From Pantoea rwandensis (GTDB lineage: Bacteria > Pseudomonadota > Gammaproteobacteria > Enterobacterales > Enterobacteriaceae), in NCBI RefSeq assembly GCF_000759475.1, contig NZ_CP009454.1:1302001-1366000 (forward strand): DNA of 64,000 nucleotides, given 5' to 3'. The notes under the pieces were generated by a model. The model saw only the letters and a program-made list of their open reading frames with translations, did not search any database and was not told the DNA's origin. Positions 51,074 to 61,650 of the stretch are shown one piece after another. Made by a program: the position numbers and the translations under genes. Within the stretch, counting starts at the first letter, position 1, and each line of letters starts with the position of its first letter.

Positions 51074-51123
51074 ACCTATATTTTAGTGGCTAACCGACTC
51101 ACGGATCTTAAAGAGGACAAGTT

Positions 51124-52044
51124 ATGTATAACACCCTGGGCAATCAGTACGATAACTCCCTGGTTTCTAACGCCTTCGGTTTCATGCGCTTCCCGGTGAA
51201 CTTCCAGCCTTACGACAGCGATGCTGAGTGGGTGATCACCGGTGTACCTTTCGATGCCGCAACGTCGGGTCGTCCGGGCAGCCGTTTAGGGCCGGGTGCG
51301 ATTCGCCAGATCTCCACTAACCTCGCATGGGAAGGTTGCCGCTGGCCGTGGGATTTCGACCTGCGTCAGCGCCTGAACGTGGTGGATTGCGGTGACCTCG
51401 TTTACGCATTCGGTGATTCACAGGATCTCTCTGACAAATTGCAGGCGCACGCTGAGAAATTGCTGGCAAACGGTAAGCGTATGCTGACCTTCGGGGGCGA
51501 CCACTACGTCACGCTGCCGCTGTTGCGCGCGCACGCTAAGCACTTCGGTAAAATGGCACTGGTGCACTTTGATGCGCACACTGACACTTACTCTAACGGT
51601 CCAACCTTCGACCACGGCACCATGTTCTTCACCGCACCGAAAGAAGGGCTGATCGATCCAAATCACTCAGTGCAGATTGGTATCCGTACCGAGTTTGATA
51701 AGAGCCTTGGCTTTAACGTGCTGGATGCAGCACAGGTTAACGATCGCAGCGTCGATGATATTCTGGCGGAAGTGAAACGCACTGTGGGCGATCTGCCGGT
51801 GTATCTGACCTTTGATATCGACTGTCTGGATCCGGCACACGCACCGGGCACCGGCACGCCTGTGATCGGCGGACTGACCAGCGATAAAGCCACCAAGCTG
51901 ATTCGTGGCTTGCAGGGTATGAACATCGTCGGGATGGATCTGGTGGAAGTGGCACCGGGTTACGACCACGCCGATCTGACATCACTGGCGGCGGCTACGT
52001 TGGCGCTGGATATGCTGCACGTGCAGGCAGCGAACAAAGGCTAA
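51124..52044 (+). CDS. speB: agmatinase
   Basis: Hydrolyses agmatine to putrescine and urea, the step after SpeA. 306 residues, the same as E. coli SpeB. It is an arginase-fold enzyme with all manganese ligands visible: GGDH (about 123-126), DAHTD (about 149-153) and [12 protein letters not shown] (about 230-241). AGAGGA lies about seven bases before the ATG. In this genome it is separated from speA by the whole surface-polymer island. Confidence 0.98.
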   Translation: MYNTLGNQYDNSLVSNAFGFMRFPVNFQPYDSDAEWVITGVPFDAATSGRPGSRLGPGAIRQISTNLAWEGCRWPWDFDLRQRLNVVDCGDLVYAFGDSQDLSDKLQAHAEKLLANGKRMLTFGGDHYVTLPLLRAHAKHFGKMALVHFDAHTDTYSNGPTFDHGTMFFTAPKEGLIDPNHSVQIGIRTEFDKSLGFNVLDAAQVNDRSVDDILAEVKRTVGDLPVYLTFDIDCLDPAHAPGTGTPVIGGLTSDKATKLIRGLQGMNIVGMDLVEVAPGYDHADLTSLAAATLALDMLHVQAANKG

Positions 52045-52148
52045 TACTGGGAAGGGCAGGGCGAGAGCCTTGTCCTCAAATCAACTGTTGATAGTGATAC
52101 AAAGATTAAAAACTGAGGGCGATCATTTGCTCTCGACTTCCCCGATTC

Positions 52149-52253
52149 CTAATAGTCGCCATTGATGTCCTGAGCGGCAGACCTTACCACCAGATACGCG
52201 CCGATCAGCACAATCGCGATAACGACGGCGAGAATAATCAGAATGGTCATCAT
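52149..52253 (-). CDS. possible small single-span membrane protein (34 residues)
   Basis: A short minus-strand frame starting with two ATG codons (first at 52253) and ending TAG at 52149. The product begins MMTILIILAVVIAIVLIGAY, a continuous hydrophobic helix, followed by a short polar tail ending INGDY. GGAG lies about 11 bases upstream, which is acceptable but long. Small hydrophobic proteins of this shape are common in enterobacteria and are often missed in annotation. I do not recognise the family. It lies in the gap between speB and yidB. Confidence 0.5.
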   Translation of the reverse strand: MMTILIILAVVIAIVLIGAYLVVRSAAQDINGDY

Positions 52254-52491
52254 AGTATGTGGTGCTCCGGTGACTCTCTCTGGTATCGCCTGCAAACAAA
52301 CGGTCAGTGTAGACCATCTTCACCATGAAATGGCCCCGTCTGGTGAATACAGACCATTGTCACGCTTCTCGCATTGATGCCTCAACAACTTAAAGGTGAC
52401 AATTCATTATCGGCACCCTGTAGCTATACTTTTGGGCGTAGCGTTAGTTATCGCTTCGTTAATCACGGTTACTCAATCTTTGGAGGTCACC

Positions 52492-52902
52492 ATGGGCTTT
52501 CTGGATGAATTAGTGGGTTCGCTGGGGAGCGGCAACGGGCAAGGCAATCAGTTGGGTCAGTTGCAGGCGATCTGGAATTGGGTGCAGGAGCAGGGCGGAA
52601 TCGAAGTGCTACTGCAGAAGTTTCAACAGGGCGGGTTCGGTGAGGTGCTGGGTTCGTGGATCGGCACCGGCGGTAATCAACAGGTCGGCGGCGGTGAGAT
52701 TCAGAGTGCCTTTGGGCAGGAGGAGTTGCAGTCGCTGGCTGATAAGCTGGGCACCGATGTGAATGGTGCATCTGGCACGCTGGCGTCGTTGTTGCCGCAA
52801 TTGATCGATAAGATGTCGCCGCAAGGTCAACTGGATGAGCAGAGTCTGCACAACAACCAGCTGGATTTGGGATCGATGGTGGATGATCTGTTTAAGCGGT
52901 AA
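52492..52902 (+). CDS. yidB: YidB-like (DUF937) protein
   Basis: A 136-residue protein resembling E. coli YidB (132 residues): MGFLDELVGS, then WVQEQGGIEVLLQKFQQGGFGEVLGSW, and a C-terminal part with LLPQLIDKMSPQG. The molecular function of the family is unknown to me. The ATG at 52492 is clearly favoured by a GGAGGT ribosome-binding site seven bases upstream; an open frame extends 32 codons further to 52396 and contains a hydrophobic run, but that extension is not part of the family. E. coli has yidB elsewhere, so this may be a paralogue or a relocated copy. Confidence 0.85.
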   Translation: MGFLDELVGSLGSGNGQGNQLGQLQAIWNWVQEQGGIEVLLQKFQQGGFGEVLGSWIGTGGNQQVGGGEIQSAFGQEELQSLADKLGTDVNGASGTLASLLPQLIDKMSPQGQLDEQSLHNNQLDLGSMVDDLFKR

Positions 52903-52919
52903 TTGTCGAAGTGGAAGAG

Positions 52920-52944
52920 AGGAGCGCACCGGCGCTCCTTTTTA
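52920..52944 (+). terminator. terminator after yidB
   Basis: AGGAGCGC (52920-52927) and GCGCTCCT (52932-52939) form a perfect stem with a four-base loop, followed by TTTTT to 52943. It lies just before the end of the convergent loiP gene. Confidence 0.88.
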
Positions 52945-52951
52945 TTGTCGA

Positions 52952-53707
52952 TTATTTGCCATCTGCCGCAATACGATCGCGGATGTGCTGTGCACGTGCT
53001 GCGGAATCCGGGTGGGAATCAAACATCGAACTCGTTTGGCCTTGCTGCATTTTCGCCAGTTTCTCGAAACTGGTGGCTAAGCCGAGCGGATTAACACCGC
53101 GCTTTTTCAGCAGGTCATAAGAGTAGTCATCCGCCTGCGATTCCTGGGTCTGCGAGAACTGCGCATTGACCAGCTTTTCGCTCAGATCGCCCAACTGGGA
53201 TTGCGACAGTTGACCAATCACGCCACCAACCGAGGCCGCGGCGGTGCGTGCCGCCGTGGTGGCATAAGCAACCTGCATCGCTTTACGCGTATGGCCGAGC
53301 GCCACGTGGCCCATTTCGTGGCCGAGTACGCCTTCCACTTCGTTATCCGTCATCATATCCATCAAGCCGCTGTAAACGCGGATACAGCCGTTGGCCATCG
53401 CCCACGCGTTCACATCTTTGGTCAGATAGACTTTGTAGTTGGCTGGCACGCCGTTGATATTATCGCCCAGCGCTGCGGCGATTTTGTTCAGACGCTGTTG
53501 ATATTCACTGTTGGCAGGTGCGAGCTGGTTGTCTTTGTCCATCTGGGCACAGGACTGATCGCTGAGCTGCTTCACTTGTGAATCATTCAACGTATAAGCC
53601 TGATAGGCCTGCGCGCCGGATTGCAGTAGCGCGTTATTGTCCATCCCTTCACAGCCGCTTAGCAGCGAAGCGATTCCCACAGCAAGAATGGTGGCGCGGA
53701 TTTTCAT
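52952..53707 (-). CDS. loiP: M48-family metalloprotease lipoprotein
   Basis: An outer-membrane-associated zinc protease. 251 residues (E. coli LoiP/YggG 252). Signal peptide with lipobox LLSGC, acylated cysteine at residue 19; zinc site HEMGH near 130-134 with the third ligand in ESQADDYSYDLL. Also conserved are NGCIRVYSGLMDMMTDNEVEG and the C-terminal HPDSAARAQHIRDR. The start at 53707 gives MKIRATILAV with AAGGACC upstream; a longer frame reaches 53770 but adds unrelated residues. It is divergent from tktA and convergent with yidB, as in E. coli relative to tktA. Confidence 0.96.
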   Translation of the reverse strand: MKIRATILAVGIASLLSGCEGMDNNALLQSGAQAYQAYTLNDSQVKQLSDQSCAQMDKDNQLAPANSEYQQRLNKIAAALGDNINGVPANYKVYLTKDVNAWAMANGCIRVYSGLMDMMTDNEVEGVLGHEMGHVALGHTRKAMQVAYATTAARTAAASVGGVIGQLSQSQLGDLSEKLVNAQFSQTQESQADDYSYDLLKKRGVNPLGLATSFEKLAKMQQGQTSSMFDSHPDSAARAQHIRDRIAADGK

Positions 53708-53980
53708 TGAGAGGTCCTTTGCGTAACAAGGTAGAGAAAACAAACACCTGAAATTGAGATCGGTGTTCAAACGCTTTGGTTATAGCGTGCATCCTGTTCA
53801 CTGGCTAGCAGACAAGCCCCGAATTGCAACCGTTTACCCGCTATTTAGCACGTCGACGCATGTACTTTTGCCCCGATTTTCATGTACATTGATGTGCGAC
53901 TTTTTTCTCGCTTCGCCTGATAACTGATTAATTACAATACGTTAAGCGCGGCGGAGCATTAATCCGACCTGGAGTAGAAG

Positions 53981-55972
53981 ATGCCCTCTCGTAAAGAGCT
54001 TGCCAACGCCATTCGCGCGTTAAGTATGGATGCAGTACAGAAAGCCAAATCGGGACATCCTGGTGCCCCTATGGGCATGGCGGACATCGCCGAAGTGCTG
54101 TGGCGTGACTTCCTGAACCACAATCCGACTAACCCGCTGTGGGCAGACCGTGACCGCTTCGTGCTGTCTAACGGTCATGGCTCCATGCTGATTTACAGCC
54201 TGCTGCACCTCACCGGTTATGACCTGCCGATGAGCGAGCTGCAGAACTTCCGTCAGCTGCACTCTAAAACTCCAGGCCACCCAGAATACGGCTACACCGC
54301 TGGCGTTGAAACCACCACCGGTCCACTGGGCCAGGGTATCGCTAACGCAGTAGGCTTCGCCATCGCTGAGCGCACTTTAGCGGCACAGTTCAACCGTCCA
54401 GGCCATGACATCGTAGACCACAACACTTACGTGTTCATGGGCGACGGCTGCATGATGGAAGGTATCTCACACGAAGTGTGCTCCATCGCCGGTACCCTGA
54501 AACTGGGTAAACTGGTTGCCTTCTATGATGACAACGGCATCTCAATCGACGGTCACGTTGATGGCTGGTTCACTGACGATACCGCAGCACGCTTCGAAGC
54601 TTACGGCTGGCACGTGGTGCGTGGCGTAGACGGTCACGACGCTGACGCCATCAAGAAAGCAGTAGAAGAAGCCAAAGCGGTTTCAGACAAACCTTCACTG
54701 CTGATGTGCAAAACCATCATCGGTTTCGGTTCACCGAACAAAGCCGGTACGCACGATTCGCACGGCGCACCGCTGGGCGACGACGAAATCGCACTGACCC
54801 GCAAACAGCTGGGCTGGAACCACGCGCCGTTTGAAATTCCTTCAGACATCTACGCGCAGTGGGATGCGAAAGAAGCCGGCCAGGCGAAAGAGTCCGCATG
54901 GGATAAGAAGTTTGCTGCTTATGCTGCTGCTCATCCTGAGCTGGCTGCTGAGTTCACGCGTCGTACCAACAACGAGCTGCCAGCGAACTGGGAAACCGAA
55001 TCGCAGAAGTTCATCGAGCAGCTGCAGGCTAACCCAGCCAAAATCGCCAGCCGTAAAGCGTCTCAGAATGCGATTGAAGCCTTCGGTAAAATCCTGCCGG
55101 AATACCTGGGCGGCTCCGCTGACCTGGCACCAAGCAACCTGACTATGTGGTCGGGTTCTAAGCCAATCAACGAGGATGCTGCGGGTAACTACATCCATTA
55201 CGGCGTGCGCGAATTCGGTATGACCGCGATCGCTAACGGCCTTGCACTGCACGGTGGTTTCCTGCCGTACACTGCGACCTTCCTGATGTTTGTAGAATAC
55301 GCACGTAACGCGGCGCGTATGGCTGCACTGATGAAGATTCGTCAGATCATGGTCTACACCCATGACTCCATCGGTCTGGGTGAAGATGGTCCAACGCACC
55401 AGCCGGTTGAGCAGATGGCTAGCCTGCGCGTGACACCAAACATGAGCCTGTGGCGTCCATGTGACCAGGTTGAATCTGCGGTTGCCTGGAAATACGCTAT
55501 CGAGCGCGTTGACGGCCCATCAGCCCTGATCTTCTCTCGTCAGAATCTGGCGCAGCAGGATCGTACCGCTGAGCAGCTGGCTAACGTGGCGCGCGGTGGT
55601 TATGTGCTCAAAGACAGCGCAGGTACGCCAGAGCTGATCCTGATCGCTACCGGTTCAGAAGTCGAACTGGCGGTTGCCGCTTACGACCAGCTGACCAGCG
55701 AAGGCCGTAAAGTGCGCGTGGTGTCTATGCCTTCGACCGATGCCTTTGACAAGCAGGACGCGGCTTACCGTGAATCTGTACTGCCGAAAGCGGTTGCTGC
55801 GCGTGTGGCAATCGAAGCCGGCATCGCAGACTACTGGTTCAAATACACCGGTCTGAATGGCGCTATCGTCGGCATGACCACCTTCGGTGAGTCTGCTCCA
55901 GCAGAACTGCTGTTCAAAGAGTTCGGCTTCACCGTTGAGAACGTGGTGAACACCGCGAAATCTATTCTGTAA
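53981..55972 (+). CDS. tktA: transketolase
   Basis: Thiamine-diphosphate enzyme of the non-oxidative pentose phosphate pathway, moving two-carbon units between sugar phosphates. 663 residues, the same as E. coli TktA, and highly similar. Visible motifs are [12 protein letters not shown] near 23-34, the ThDP/metal site GDGCMMEG near 154 through [12 protein letters not shown], and in the pyrimidine domain VREFGM with the catalytic glutamate, and [23 protein letters not shown] lies nine bases before the ATG. Confidence 0.98.
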   Translation: MPSRKELANAIRALSMDAVQKAKSGHPGAPMGMADIAEVLWRDFLNHNPTNPLWADRDRFVLSNGHGSMLIYSLLHLTGYDLPMSELQNFRQLHSKTPGHPEYGYTAGVETTTGPLGQGIANAVGFAIAERTLAAQFNRPGHDIVDHNTYVFMGDGCMMEGISHEVCSIAGTLKLGKLVAFYDDNGISIDGHVDGWFTDDTAARFEAYGWHVVRGVDGHDADAIKKAVEEAKAVSDKPSLLMCKTIIGFGSPNKAGTHDSHGAPLGDDEIALTRKQLGWNHAPFEIPSDIYAQWDAKEAGQAKESAWDKKFAAYAAAHPELAAEFTRRTNNELPANWETESQKFIEQLQANPAKIASRKASQNAIEAFGKILPEYLGGSADLAPSNLTMWSGSKPINEDAAGNYIHYGVREFGMTAIANGLALHGGFLPYTATFLMFVEYARNAARMAALMKIRQIMVYTHDSIGLGEDGPTHQPVEQMASLRVTPNMSLWRPCDQVESAVAWKYAIERVDGPSALIFSRQNLAQQDRTAEQLANVARGGYVLKDSAGTPELILIATGSEVELAVAAYDQLTSEGRKVRVVSMPSTDAFDKQDAAYRESVLPKAVAARVAIEAGIADYWFKYTGLNGAIVGMTTFGESAPAELLFKEFGFTVENVVNTAKSIL

Positions 55973-56019
55973 TCAGCGGTCGCCATCAAGGGCGGCCCGA
56001 CAGGTGATTATCGCTATTG

Positions 56020-56047
56020 AAGGTGCGCATTGATGCGCACCTTTTTT
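56020..56047 (+). terminator. terminator after tktA
   Basis: A perfect ten-pair stem (AAGGTGCGCA with TGCGCACCTT) around the loop TTGA, followed by a run of T bases to 56047. Confidence 0.93.
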
Positions 56048-56069
56048 CATTTCAACTCCCGCCTCAAAC

Positions 56070-56083
56070 CTGAAACGGTTCAA
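56070..56083. promoter_or_regulatory. Cra (FruR) operator-like site 1
   Basis: CTGAAACGGTTCAA matches the Cra palindrome TGAAxCGxTTCA. Cra controls glycolytic genes in enterobacteria, including the epd-pgk-fbaA operon of E. coli as I recall. It lies about 250 bases before epd. Confidence 0.65.
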
Positions 56084-56192
56084 TTATTCCTGAAGTAATA
56101 ATTTTTACATGCGAATTATGTGACCCAGATCCAATAATCAGCAGCGCAATTGATCGCAATCATTCCTGTTATTCCTTGCATGCTTTATTCTA

Positions 56193-56207
56193 GCTGAACC
56201 GTTTCAG
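56193..56207. promoter_or_regulatory. Cra (FruR) operator-like site 2
   Basis: GCTGAACCGTTTCAG is an excellent match to the Cra consensus GCTGAAxCGTTTCA. It lies about 120 bases before the epd start. A TGTGA half-site at 56119-56123 between the two operators could belong to a CRP site, but its partner half is poor. Confidence 0.75.
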
Positions 56208-56325
56208 TTGCAATTCAGTGGCATCATTTTGCAACGTTAAGCGGGCAATAATTCCCTGTACAAAACGCAGCGAAACGCTCAAGGTATTTGGCACGTTTTT
56301 TTGGGCTGTTGTTGCAGGAAGTGAG

Positions 56326-57345
56326 ATGACCGTTCGCATAGCAATTAATGGTTTTGGTCGTATCGGACGCAATGTGCTGCGTGCCTTGTACGAAACCGGC
56401 CGCCGCGCTGAGATCACCGTGGTAGCGATCAACGAGCTGGCTGAAGCCACTGGCATGGCACATTTGCTGAAGTATGACACCAGCCATGGCCGCTTTGCCT
56501 GGGATGTGCGCCAGGAGCGCGATCAGCTGTTCGTGGGCGACGACACCATCCGCATTCTGCATCTGGCCGATATTGATACCCTGCCGTGGCAGGAACTGAA
56601 TGTCGATATCGTGCTGGATTGTACCGGGGTATACGGCAGCCGCGCCGATGGCGAAGCACATCTGCAGGCGGGCGCGAAGAAAGTGTTGTTCTCGCATCCG
56701 GGCGGTAATGATTTGGATGCCACCGTGGTGTTCGGCGTTAACGAACAAGCTCTTAAACAAACTGACCGCATTGTCTCCAACGCATCCTGTACCACCAACT
56801 GCATTATTCCGGTGATCAAGTTGCTGGATGACGCCTTCGGAATTGAGTCAGGCACCGTGACCACGATTCACTCGGCGATGCACGACCAACAGGTGATTGA
56901 CGCCTATCACAGCGATCTGCGTCGTACCCGTGCCGCCAGCCAATCGATCATTCCGGTGGATACGCGTCTTGCTGCGGGCATTACCCGTATTTTTCCGAAA
57001 TTTAACGACCGCTTCGAAGCCATCGCTGTCCGTGTTCCCACGATTAACGTGACAGCCATTGATTTGAGCGTTTCAGTACGCGAAGCCGTGAAGGCCTGTG
57101 AGGTCAATGCCTTGCTGCAAAACGCGTCAGAAGGGGCGTTTCGTGGTATAGTTGACTATACGGAATTACCGTTAGTCTCAGTAGATTTCAACCATGATCC
57201 GCACAGTGCCATAGTGGACGGCACACAGACGCGGGTCAGTGGTCACCACCTGATCAAAACCTTGGTTTGGTGTGACAACGAATGGGGCTTTGCTAACCGC
57301 ATGATCGACACCACGTTAGCAATGGCCGCAAGCGGTTTCAGGTAA
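56326..57345 (+). CDS. epd: erythrose-4-phosphate dehydrogenase
   Basis: NAD-dependent oxidation of erythrose 4-phosphate to 4-phosphoerythronate, the entry to pyridoxal phosphate synthesis. 339 residues, the same as E. coli Epd. It is a GAPDH-fold protein: [10 protein letters not shown] near 6-15, catalytic cysteine in SNASCTTN, and [12 protein letters not shown] near the end. The ATG at 56326 follows AGGAAGTGAG closely; a longer frame to 56218 would run into the promoter region. It is the first gene of an operon with pgk and fbaA. Confidence 0.97.
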   Translation: MTVRIAINGFGRIGRNVLRALYETGRRAEITVVAINELAEATGMAHLLKYDTSHGRFAWDVRQERDQLFVGDDTIRILHLADIDTLPWQELNVDIVLDCTGVYGSRADGEAHLQAGAKKVLFSHPGGNDLDATVVFGVNEQALKQTDRIVSNASCTTNCIIPVIKLLDDAFGIESGTVTTIHSAMHDQQVIDAYHSDLRRTRAASQSIIPVDTRLAAGITRIFPKFNDRFEAIAVRVPTINVTAIDLSVSVREAVKACEVNALLQNASEGAFRGIVDYTELPLVSVDFNHDPHSAIVDGTQTRVSGHHLIKTLVWCDNEWGFANRMIDTTLAMAASGFR

Positions 57346-57396
57346 GACGCGGACTGCGTCTGGCAAAACTTATGAGAATCAACGAGAGGGTTCACC

Positions 57397-58560
57397 ATGT
57401 CTGTAATTAAAATGACCGATCTGGATCTTGCTGGTAAGCGTGTTCTGATCCGTGCCGATCTCAACGTGCCAGTGAAAGAAGGGAAAGTGACGTCAGATGC
57501 ACGTATCCGTGCTTCTCTGCCTACCATCGAAGCGGCGTTGAAACAGGGCGCGAAAGTGATGGTTACCTCTCACCTGGGTCGCCCGACCGAAGGTGAATAC
57601 AACGAAGAATTCTCCCTGCTGCCTGTTGTTAACTACCTGAAAGACAAACTGAACGGCACCACCGTTACCCTGGCGAAAGACTACCTCGACGGCGTTGAAG
57701 TCGGCGCAGGTGAGCTGGTGGTTCTGGAAAACGTTCGCTTCAACAAAGGCGAGAAGAAAGACGAAGAGACCCTGTCGAAGAAATATGCCGCACTGTGCGA
57801 CGTCTTCGTGATGGATGCTTTCGGTACTGCGCACCGCGCGCAGGCTTCTACCCACGGTGTGGGCAAGTTCGCACCGATCGCTTGTGCTGGCCCGCTGCTG
57901 TCTGCTGAGCTGGAAGCGCTGGGTAAAGTGATGAGCAACCCAGAGCGTCCGCTGGTCGCCGTTGTGGGGGGTTCTAAAGTCTCTACCAAATTCGACGTGC
58001 TGCAGTCTCTGGTGAAAATCGCGGATACCGTGATTGTCGGCGGCGGCATCGCTAACACCTTCGTGGCTATCGACAACAAAGTCGGTAAATCACTGTACGA
58101 ACCAGACTTCGTTGAAGCGGCGAAAAAGCTGCGTGACGAGCACGGCATCCCAGTTCCAACCGACTCTCGCGTAGGAACGGAATTCTCTGAAACTGCCCCT
58201 TCAACCGTGAAAAAGGTTTCCGAAGTGGCGGATAACGAAGAGATTATGGACTTCGGTGACGAAACCGCACAGGCGATGGCGAAACTGCTGAAAGAAGCAA
58301 AAACCATCCTGTGGAACGGTCCAGTTGGCGTGTTCGAATTCCCGAACTTCCGCAAAGGCACCGAAATTGTGGCGAACGCGATTGCAGACAGCGACGCGTT
58401 CTCTGTTGCGGGTGGTGGCGATACCCTGGCAGCGATTGACCTGTTCGGTCTCGAAGACAAGATCTCCTACATCTCTACCGGCGGTGGCGCATTCCTCGAG
58501 TTCGTGGAAGGCAAAAAACTGCCAGCGGTAGCGATGCTGGAAGAGCGCGCTAAGCAGTAA
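57397..58560 (+). CDS. pgk: phosphoglycerate kinase
   Basis: Glycolytic kinase that transfers the acyl phosphate of 1,3-bisphosphoglycerate to ADP. 387 residues, the same as E. coli. The substrate-binding motif RADLNVPV lies near 19-26, with HLGRPT, and the C-terminal nucleotide site near [10 protein letters not shown] and [16 protein letters not shown] lies eight bases before the ATG. 51 bases separate it from epd. Confidence 0.98.
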   Translation: MSVIKMTDLDLAGKRVLIRADLNVPVKEGKVTSDARIRASLPTIEAALKQGAKVMVTSHLGRPTEGEYNEEFSLLPVVNYLKDKLNGTTVTLAKDYLDGVEVGAGELVVLENVRFNKGEKKDEETLSKKYAALCDVFVMDAFGTAHRAQASTHGVGKFAPIACAGPLLSAELEALGKVMSNPERPLVAVVGGSKVSTKFDVLQSLVKIADTVIVGGGIANTFVAIDNKVGKSLYEPDFVEAAKKLRDEHGIPVPTDSRVGTEFSETAPSTVKKVSEVADNEEIMDFGDETAQAMAKLLKEAKTILWNGPVGVFEFPNFRKGTEIVANAIADSDAFSVAGGGDTLAAIDLFGLEDKISYISTGGGAFLEFVEGKKLPAVAMLEERAKQ

Positions 58561-58568
58561 TTTTTGGG

Positions 58569-58588
58569 GGCGGCGCTTCGGCGCCGTC
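58569..58588 (+). other. UUCG-loop hairpin between pgk and fbaA
   Basis: GGCGGCGC / GCGCCGTC with the very stable TTCG tetraloop, just after the pgk stop. There is no T tail, so it is more likely a transcript-stabilising or processing element between two strongly expressed genes than a terminator. Confidence 0.6.
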
Positions 58589-58662
58589 TGAAGGCTTGCC
58601 CATCCTGGGCAAAAAATCGACGTCCCCTCGTGGGATGAACGGTAACGAAACAGGACACAACC

Positions 58663-59742
58663 ATGTCTAAAATTTTTGATTTCGTAAAACCCGGCGTTGT
58701 CACTGGTGATGACGTTCAGAAAGTTTTCCAAGTAGCGAAAGAAAACAAATTCGCTCTGCCTGCAGTTAACTGCGTCGGCACGGACTCCATCAACGCGGTA
58801 CTGGAAGCTGCGGCCAAAGTTAAAGCGCCGGTCATCGTTCAGTTCTCCAATGGTGGTGCTGCCTTCATCGCCGGTAAAGGTTTCAAAACCGACAAGCCAC
58901 AGGGCGCGGCAATCTTCGGCGCTATCGCGGGTGCACACCATGTGCATCTGATGGCTGAACAGTACGGCGTGCCAGTGATTCTGCACACCGACCACTGCGC
59001 CAAGAAACTGCTGCCGTGGATCGACGGTCTGCTGGATGCCGGTGAAGAGCACTTCAAGAAAACCGGTAAGCCACTGTTCTCTTCTCACATGATCGACCTG
59101 TCAGAAGAGTCACTGGAAGAGAACATCGAGATCTCTTCTAAATACCTGGCGCGTATGGCGAAAATCGACATGACGCTGGAAATCGAACTGGGTTGCACCG
59201 GTGGCGAAGAAGATGGCGTGGACAACAGCCATATGGACGCATCTGCGCTGTACACCCAGCCAGAAGACGTTGATTACGCGTACACCGAGCTGAGCAAAAT
59301 CAGCCCACGTTTCACCATCGCGGCTTCCTTCGGTAACGTGCACGGCGTGTACAAGCCAGGCAACGTGAAACTGACCCCGACAATCCTGCGTGATTCTCAG
59401 GAATACGTGACCAAGAAACACAACCTGCCGCACAACGCGCTGGACTTCGTGTTCCACGGTGGTTCAGGTTCTTCTGCTGCAGAAATCGAAGAGTCAATTG
59501 GTTACGGCGTAATCAAGATGAACATCGATACCGATACCCAATGGGCGACCTGGGACGGCATCCTGCAGTACTACAAAAAGAACGAAGACTATCTGCAAGG
59601 CCAGTTGGGTAACCCAAATGGTGTGGATAGCCCGAACAAGAAATACTACGACCCACGCGTATGGCTGCGCTCTGCACAGGCTTCAATGGTTGTGCGTTTA
59701 GAGCAGGCTTTCAAAGAGCTGAACGCTGTCGACGTGCTGTAA
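58663..59742 (+). CDS. fbaA: class II fructose-bisphosphate aldolase
   Basis: Zinc-dependent cleavage of fructose 1,6-bisphosphate. 359 residues, the same as E. coli FbaA. The zinc ligand and neighbouring residues are in HTDHC (about 108-112), ELGCTGGEEDGVDN and ASFGNVHGVYKPGN, and the phosphate-binding VFHGGSGSS lies near 264-272. AGGAC lies about nine bases upstream of the ATG. It ends the epd-pgk-fbaA operon and is followed by a strong terminator. Confidence 0.98.
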   Translation: MSKIFDFVKPGVVTGDDVQKVFQVAKENKFALPAVNCVGTDSINAVLEAAAKVKAPVIVQFSNGGAAFIAGKGFKTDKPQGAAIFGAIAGAHHVHLMAEQYGVPVILHTDHCAKKLLPWIDGLLDAGEEHFKKTGKPLFSSHMIDLSEESLEENIEISSKYLARMAKIDMTLEIELGCTGGEEDGVDNSHMDASALYTQPEDVDYAYTELSKISPRFTIAASFGNVHGVYKPGNVKLTPTILRDSQEYVTKKHNLPHNALDFVFHGGSGSSAAEIEESIGYGVIKMNIDTDTQWATWDGILQYYKKNEDYLQGQLGNPNGVDSPNKKYYDPRVWLRSAQASMVVRLEQAFKELNAVDVL

Positions 59743-59758
59743 TTTCTCCTTACAGTAC

Positions 59759-59786
59759 AAAAAAGGCCCGAAAGGGCCTTTTTTTT
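59759..59786 (+). terminator. terminator after fbaA
   Basis: A run of A bases and GGCCC pair with GGGCC and a run of eight T bases around a GAAA tetraloop, 16 bases after the fbaA stop. The A and T runs also make it a possible bidirectional terminator. Confidence 0.96.
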
Positions 59787-59931
59787 ATGCATTCGATTCG
59801 GAATAGTGAGGAAATTCAGGCCATTTTTGGCGCTTCATGCCATTTTTGTTTACCCTTGTACACGGGAGTGCCGGAGTTAATCTGGCCGTTTTTGCATTTT
59901 CCTGCGGGAAACTCAACAACAGGGCTAACAA

Positions 59932-60804
59932 ATGGAAGACTTAAATGTCGTCGATGGCATTAACAACGCTGGCGGCTGGCTGGTAAGAAATCAGGCGCTG
60001 ATCCTGAGCTATTTCGTCAATATCGCTGCAGCGATTGTCATCATTGTGATCGGTATGATGGCAGCGCGTATTATTTCGAAAGGCATCAACCGCGTGCTGG
60101 TGGCGCGTCATATCGATGCCACAGTCGCAGATTTCCTTTCGGCGCTGGTGCGCTATGGCGTGATTGCCTTTACCTTGATTGCTGCGCTGGGCCGCGTCGG
60201 GGTGCAAACCGCATCGGTGATTGCGGTACTGGGTGCAGCGGGTTTGGCCTTAGCGTTATCCCTGCAGGGTTCGCTGTCCAACCTTGCCGCGGGTGTACTA
60301 CTGGTGACCTTCCGTCCATTTAAAACTGGCGAGTTCGTGGATCTCGGTGGCGTGATGGGAACGGTGCAGAACGTGCAGATCTTCTCCACCACCATGAAGA
60401 GCGCGGACGGTAAAATTGTCGTGGTGCCTAACGGCAAGGTGATTGCGGGTAATATCGTTAACTACTCACGCGAACCCATTCGCCGTAATGAGTTTATTAT
60501 CGGTGTGGCCTACGACGCGGATGTCGACCAGGTGATCGCGCTGTTCAGGGAAGTGGTTGAGGCCGATGAACGCGTGCTGAAAGACATGGGTATCCAGATC
60601 GGCCTGAACGAACTGGCCGCGTCTTCACTCAACTTTGTCGTGCGCTGCTGGAGTAAGAGCAGTGACCTGCAAAACGTCTACTGGGATCTGTTGAAGAACT
60701 TCAAGCGTACGCTGGACGCGAACGGTATTGGCATCCCTTATCCGCAGATGGATGTGCATCTGCATCAGGTGAAGAACGAACAGCAACCTGAGCGCGCTGA
60801 GTAA
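59932..60804 (+). CDS. mscS: small-conductance mechanosensitive channel
   Basis: Inner-membrane channel that releases solutes on osmotic downshock. 290 residues (E. coli MscS 286). Three membrane helices are visible: about 28-50, 66-88 and the pore helix 95-127, which keeps the Ala/Gly pattern (AALGLVGV-like [21 protein letters not shown]). The beta domain has [19 protein letters not shown] and the C-terminal part [10 protein letters not shown]. The E. coli pore sequence has a GLA at the place where this one reads ALS. Confidence 0.97.
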   Translation: MEDLNVVDGINNAGGWLVRNQALILSYFVNIAAAIVIIVIGMMAARIISKGINRVLVARHIDATVADFLSALVRYGVIAFTLIAALGRVGVQTASVIAVLGAAGLALALSLQGSLSNLAAGVLLVTFRPFKTGEFVDLGGVMGTVQNVQIFSTTMKSADGKIVVVPNGKVIAGNIVNYSREPIRRNEFIIGVAYDADVDQVIALFREVVEADERVLKDMGIQIGLNELAASSLNFVVRCWSKSSDLQNVYWDLLKNFKRTLDANGIGIPYPQMDVHLHQVKNEQQPERAE

Positions 60805-61026
60805 TCAATGAGTGGCGGTGCGCATCTCATGTGCACCCCACAAAACCCGATCATATCCCTTAAGGGCCATCATCTATGGCGACCGAAAGCGCACTCATCG
60901 CCATCACTTCGCTATTGATATCAATCTTATTACTTTCTCTAATACCCGATTAAATCTTTCAATTTCCACTAATATCCTCGCGTCACTATACTGCATCGCA
61001 TTATCTCGTTACTCAGGATCGCCATC

Positions 61027-61650
61027 GTGTTATCTGTTTATTTACAAGGACTTGCCCTTGGGGCAGCACTCATTCTGCCATTAGGCCCACAAAACGCATT
61101 CGTGATGAATCAGGGCATTAAACGCCACTACCATTTAATGACCGCAGGGTTATGCACGCTGAGCGATATCGTGCTGATTTGCGGCGGTATTTTTGGTGGT
61201 AGTGCGCTGCTGAATCAATCCCCGATTCTGCTGATGCTGATCACCTGGGCGGGCGTGGCGTTTCTGCTGTGGTACGGCTGGGGCGCACTGCGCAGCGCAT
61301 GGCAGGGCGATGTGACGTTAGCGACAGAAGCCGCGCTGAAGCAAGGTCGCTGGCGCATCGTTGCCACCATCGTCGCGGTGACCTGGCTCAATCCGCACGT
61401 CTACCTTGATACCTTTGTGGTGCTGGGTAGCCTCGGCAGTCAGCTTCCTTCTACCGAAGCGCGTCAGTGGTTCGCGTTGGGCACGGTGAGTGCTTCAATT
61501 ATCTGGTTCTTTGGACTGGCGCTGTTAGCCGCGTGGCTGTCACCGTGTCTGCGCACCGTGCGTGCGCAGCGCATCATCAATCTGCTGGTGGGCGGCGTGA
61601 TGTGGTTTATCGCTATCCAGCTGGCGCGTCAGGGTATTGCCGCGTTATGA
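61027..61650 (+). CDS. argO: arginine exporter, LysE family
   Basis: Exports arginine (and the toxic analogue canavanine in E. coli). 207 residues (E. coli ArgO 211), with about six membrane helices and the family signature [12 protein letters not shown] near 20-31, then [19 protein letters not shown] and [19 protein letters not shown]. It starts at GTG 61027 with AGGA eight bases upstream. The 222-base gap before it holds a nine-pair hairpin at 60817-60837 and probably the promoter. Its last 22 bases overlap the 3' end of the convergent oxidoreductase gene. Confidence 0.95.
   Translation: MLSVYLQGLALGAALILPLGPQNAFVMNQGIKRHYHLMTAGLCTLSDIVLICGGIFGGSALLNQSPILLMLITWAGVAFLLWYGWGALRSAWQGDVTLATEAALKQGRWRIVATIVAVTWLNPHVYLDTFVVLGSLGSQLPSTEARQWFALGTVSASIIWFFGLALLAAWLSPCLRTVRAQRIINLLVGGVMWFIAIQLARQGIAAL

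Noticed and set aside
2068..51123. Prophage, transposon or integrative element carrying the island
   Set aside because: No integrase, transposase, relaxase, tRNA target or terminal repeats were seen.
53201..53581. 126-codon plus-strand frame opposite loiP
   Set aside because: Complement of a well-conserved protease; composition and lack of motifs indicate a shadow.
60812..61084. 90-codon plus-strand frame between mscS and argO
   Set aside because: It overlaps the argO start in another frame, crosses the likely promoter, and has no motif.
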